Below are positions 61,781-64,000 of a stretch of DNA of 64,000 bases, piece by piece (the first letter of the stretch is position 1; each line of letters opens with the position of its first letter). The notes under the pieces are model-generated. The model saw only the letters and a list, made by a program, of their open reading frames with translations, was not told where the DNA came from and searched no databases. Source of the stretch: Pisolithus tinctorius (taxonomy: Eukaryota > Basidiomycota > Agaricomycetes > Boletales > Pisolithaceae); assembly GCA_024663395.1 (NCBI GenBank), contig JANFAH010000024.1, positions 310,001-374,000 on the forward strand, read 5' to 3'. Position numbers and translations under genes: made by a program.

Positions 61781-62410
61781 GGTTGAATGTAATGTTCTGG
61801 GCTTGTCTGTGCTTGCTCCAAGCAAAATCCCTTCTGGAGTAGTCTTGTAGCTGCAATTGTTACTTGTTCCATGGGCCATGGGTTGTCAGAATGTCATTGT
61901 CGATCATTGTGTCGCATTTTCCGAATGATTTCACACCAGAATTCCTTGTCAAAGCCTTGCAGATAAAGGTCTTCAAGCTTGTCAGCCTCGAGTTGCCATG
62001 AAACCCGTAGATATGTTGATAAGTCAAGAAAATAAAGCCTGTAATTTGTTAGTTCCTCCTGTGTACGAATCTCTCTTCTTGCTCAACTGTCAATGAGACC
62101 ATAGAGGTCACCTCTCGAATGCTGTTTACCCAGTTTCCAGGACCCAGGATACAAACATGCAATGGCCACCACAAATTCGGGCCAACTCAGCTGGTCTTCA
62201 ACAAATTTGTACCATGAGTCCAAGACTTCACTGCTTGCATACCAGCAAACCCATTTTGCCCATTCTTGGTCATTGAAGCAATTCTCAGGCTTGCAAAGAC
62301 TTCAAACCTCTTTGAAATACCTAAAAAGGTCAGCTGCACACCCTGAGAACCATGGTGCATCCCCTGAATGCCTCGGTGGCATTCCCTCGAGTTCTCTCAG
62401 TGTATTCTCA
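61780..62410 (-). pseudogene. Composite element gag remnant
   Basis: Minus-strand frame starting near 62410 with MPPRHSGDAPWFSG, then CAADLFRYFKEV, NDQEWAKWVCWYASSEVLD, WPEFVVAIACLYPGSW, RGDLYGLIDS, REIRTQEELTNYRLYFLDLS and LYLQGFDKEFWCEII. This follows the layout of basidiomycete Gypsy-type gag proteins (FxG near the start, RYF, a W-rich helix, YPG, DLxxL). TGA stops at 62302-62304 and near 62095 again fit CGA to TGA. An upstream in-frame stretch reaches 62499. Confidence 0.6.
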
Positions 62411-62677
62411 TGACTTCTTCGCAGAAATTTGACTATTAATTTGCCTTTGGACTTGCTTCTTGGCTCAAGGGATCTTCGACTTAGACACTTGCTCGACATT
62501 TGCTGCTCAAAAAATAGCTCTGAAAATTTCCCAAATTCCTGAGTGTAGACTGTAACTATAACTGAGACTCTGAGTACTTAGCTTGTCCAACTTAACCAAG
62601 CAAAAACTTTGTTTGGTGATAAAATGGTGGCTTCTTTCCCCAAAATGGACAGAACCCCCCTTGCAGTGGGCTCCAGA

Positions 62678-63157
62678 TGTAGGAATAGGTAATGAAGAAG
62701 TACCTAGAATAAGTAAATGTCAGTAGTAATGGGTGAGTATAATGCTTGACCCAAAAGGGAGGTCCTGTTTTGGAGGAATGAAGTGTAGTAAAAAGGTGAA
62801 AAATGCGAACAGTAAAGGATACTTAGCTCTATCTGTTCAATAGCTCTTACCAGTCCTCCTGGCCCTTTGGGTACTCCCCAAAGTAATAAATCTAACTTCG
62901 AACACTCACCAAAATGCAAGACAAAATCACCCTGCTACTGAAGGCCTGTGACATGTACTGGTTGTTGTATGGTAAACTGAACTTGAGCGAACACAGCGCA
63001 TGTGCTTAGTCAGCAATGTGGCTGCTCACCACTAAGTCCAGCAGTACAATGCAAAAAAAAAAACAAAAGAAGGAAACAAAACAAAGGAAAAACTCTCCAC
63101 CCCCTGAACTCTTGACTCAGACTGCTTCTCCTAGGGAACTCAAACTCGTTCCCTACA
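62678..63157 (-). repeat. 5' LTR of the composite element
   Basis: 480 bp, intact. Its inner edge is followed on the minus strand by TGGAGCCC, consistent with tRNA priming. Confidence 0.85.
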
Positions 63158-64000
63158 ATGGTCATAATGGGGTTGTGACAGCACATTAAAGTCAGGAAGA
63201 GGCACCGAAGCAGCAGAGTTAAGGATTTTATACCTAAAGAAAAGTCAGTGGGCAATTGTACATAGCATATGTTATACATACTTGATAATGGTGGACAGGT
63301 ATTCTAATAATTGTGTTATGTCAGTCTGCCTCTCACTTGCAAGCTGCATGAGAAGGGAGGATCCAGCAAAAATTCCTTGGGATTGGCATGCAGCTTCATC
63401 GCTCCCACTATAAATTACACATCCAAAGACATGTATGCCCTCCACATTGCACCAAGTTTGTGCCTGTACAAGAGGTTATTCAAGAAGCAAACAATCACAA
63501 TGGTATTACCCACCCCTTGTGTAAAGGAGTCATGGCCCACCATTGCCTTGGAACTGATGTCTTTGGACCCACTGACACACTCACTCCAATACTTCCAGAT
63601 CTCAGCCCACAGTTGAGGATGTTTGTCCTCATCTTTATGGTCCTCATAGTGCTTGGTGTGATGCCTATAGTAGTCTTTGGTTTCCTCTGCGATTGAATCA
63701 ATGTGGAGTCGAAACTGCAACAAGTTAGGATGTACTGACCTGCAGACACTTTTGGATTGGTATGTGCATACCAAGCCTGATGCATGTTCCACACAGATTC
63801 AGCATGAGTTGCCTTTGTGGTAAGACCAGCAGCAGCCATGATTGACCCAAGAGTCTTGCCATACTCATCTGCAATTGCCTGGGCTTCTTGAGTGGTGCAC
63901 ATGCCAAGTGCCTGTGCCTTTCATATGGCTTCCAATGGAAGCTGCCCTGGTTTGAAGCGCAGTAAGCCTGCTTCTGCACTGGATGTATCCTTGCATTGAC
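63158..64000 (-). pseudogene. KDZ copy B partner gene 1, 5' segment (cut by window end)
   Basis: Matches copy A about 7849-8720. It encodes ESVWNMHQAWYA, HPQLWAEIWKYWSE and related blocks on the minus strand. Relative to copy A it lacks a short stretch near 63537, where copy A reads GCAAGCCATTACACGG. Confidence 0.75.

Larger units (their letters stand above)
45964..63157 (-). mobile_element. Composite LTR retroelement without visible pol (LARD-like)
   Basis: Both ends carry the same ~480-bp LTR starting TGTAGGAATAGG and ending TTCCCTACA: 62678-63157 on the right, and 45964-46315 plus 48157-48285 on the left, where it is split by an insertion. Removing it rejoins KDZ copy B. The target duplication is obscured: ACAG on the left against ATGG on the right, differing by two transitions. 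Read on the minus strand, the right LTR is followed by TC and then TGGAGCCCACTGC, a good tRNA primer-binding site, so the element runs leftward. A gag remnant is present but no RT, RNase H or integrase. Net of later insertions it is about 8.1 kb. Confidence 0.75.
34434..64000 (+). mobile_element. KDZ transposon copy B, nested and cut by window end
   Basis: It starts with the same CACTTCAGTCACCC terminus as copy A. Copy-B sequence is 34434-37916, then 45604-45963, then 63158-64000, matching copy A 4243 to about 8720 in order. The gaps are later LTR-element insertions. The right end lies outside the window, so transposase and partner gene 2 are not seen. Differences from copy A are mostly transitions, many at CpG positions. 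Confidence 0.88.

Noticed and set aside
1..64000. Repeat-induced point mutation of the ascomycete type
   Set aside because: The transitions I could place fall mainly at CpG (CGA to TGA, TCG to TTG/TCA), not generally at CpA. That fits methyl-CpG deamination better. A full dinucleotide count would decide.

Overview
This window looks like repeat-rich nuclear DNA from a filamentous fungus, most likely a basidiomycete of the Agaricomycetes. The evidence is ~50-nt introns with GTRAGT donors, KDZ-superfamily transposons, a fungal-type P-loop GTPase gene, a chromodomain Ty3/Gypsy element, Ty1/Copia remnants and a Tc1/mariner element. No rRNA gene, convincing tRNA or CRISPR array was seen. The species cannot be named from the sequence alone.

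Layout. 1-655 is an LTR-like fragment with a second copy at ~47.5-48.15 kb. 949-2290 is a 5'-truncated Ty1/Copia element on the minus strand. 2627-23083 is one host gene (TPR, ankyrin-like and TIR/HET-like parts) cut in two by a 17.45-kb transposon, KDZ copy A (4243-21693). Copy A has long terminal inverted repeats full of 21-bp and 42-bp subterminal repeats. It carries three decayed genes: a minus-strand partner gene (6657-9927), a plus-strand conserved gene (13165-15290) and the KDZ transposase (15871-19712). Around 25.67-26.91 kb lies a multi-exon P-loop GTPase gene, followed by a ~3.9-kb, 81-bp-unit minisatellite that is open on both strands. A small foldback/MITE-like element (33736-34433) is interrupted by a second KDZ element, copy B, which starts at 34434 and runs past the window end.

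Copy B is split by two LTR elements. The first is a 7.7-kb minus-strand chromovirus (37917-45603, 5-bp duplication ATCTA). The second is a ~17-kb LTR unit (45964-63157). That second unit has its own ~480-bp LTRs and a gag remnant but no visible pol. It contains three further insertions: a 1.84-kb insertion inside its left LTR, a 1.62-kb Tc1/mariner element (48769-50387, TA duplications), and a second, gag-deleted chromovirus copy (54837-60474, duplication GTGAG).

Two themes stand out. First, decay: premature stops across unrelated genes are mostly TGA where CGA (Arg) is expected, and duplicated sequences differ by CpG to TpG/CpA changes, which suggests cytosine methylation followed by deamination. 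Second, accessory features: the chromovirus carries an antisense, intron-containing gene between pol and the 3' LTR with a Zn2Cys6-like cysteine cluster, seen in both copies. KDZ copy A carries triplets of a 16-bp motif at ~30-bp spacing in front of its transposase gene and, mirrored, in its divergent intergenic region.
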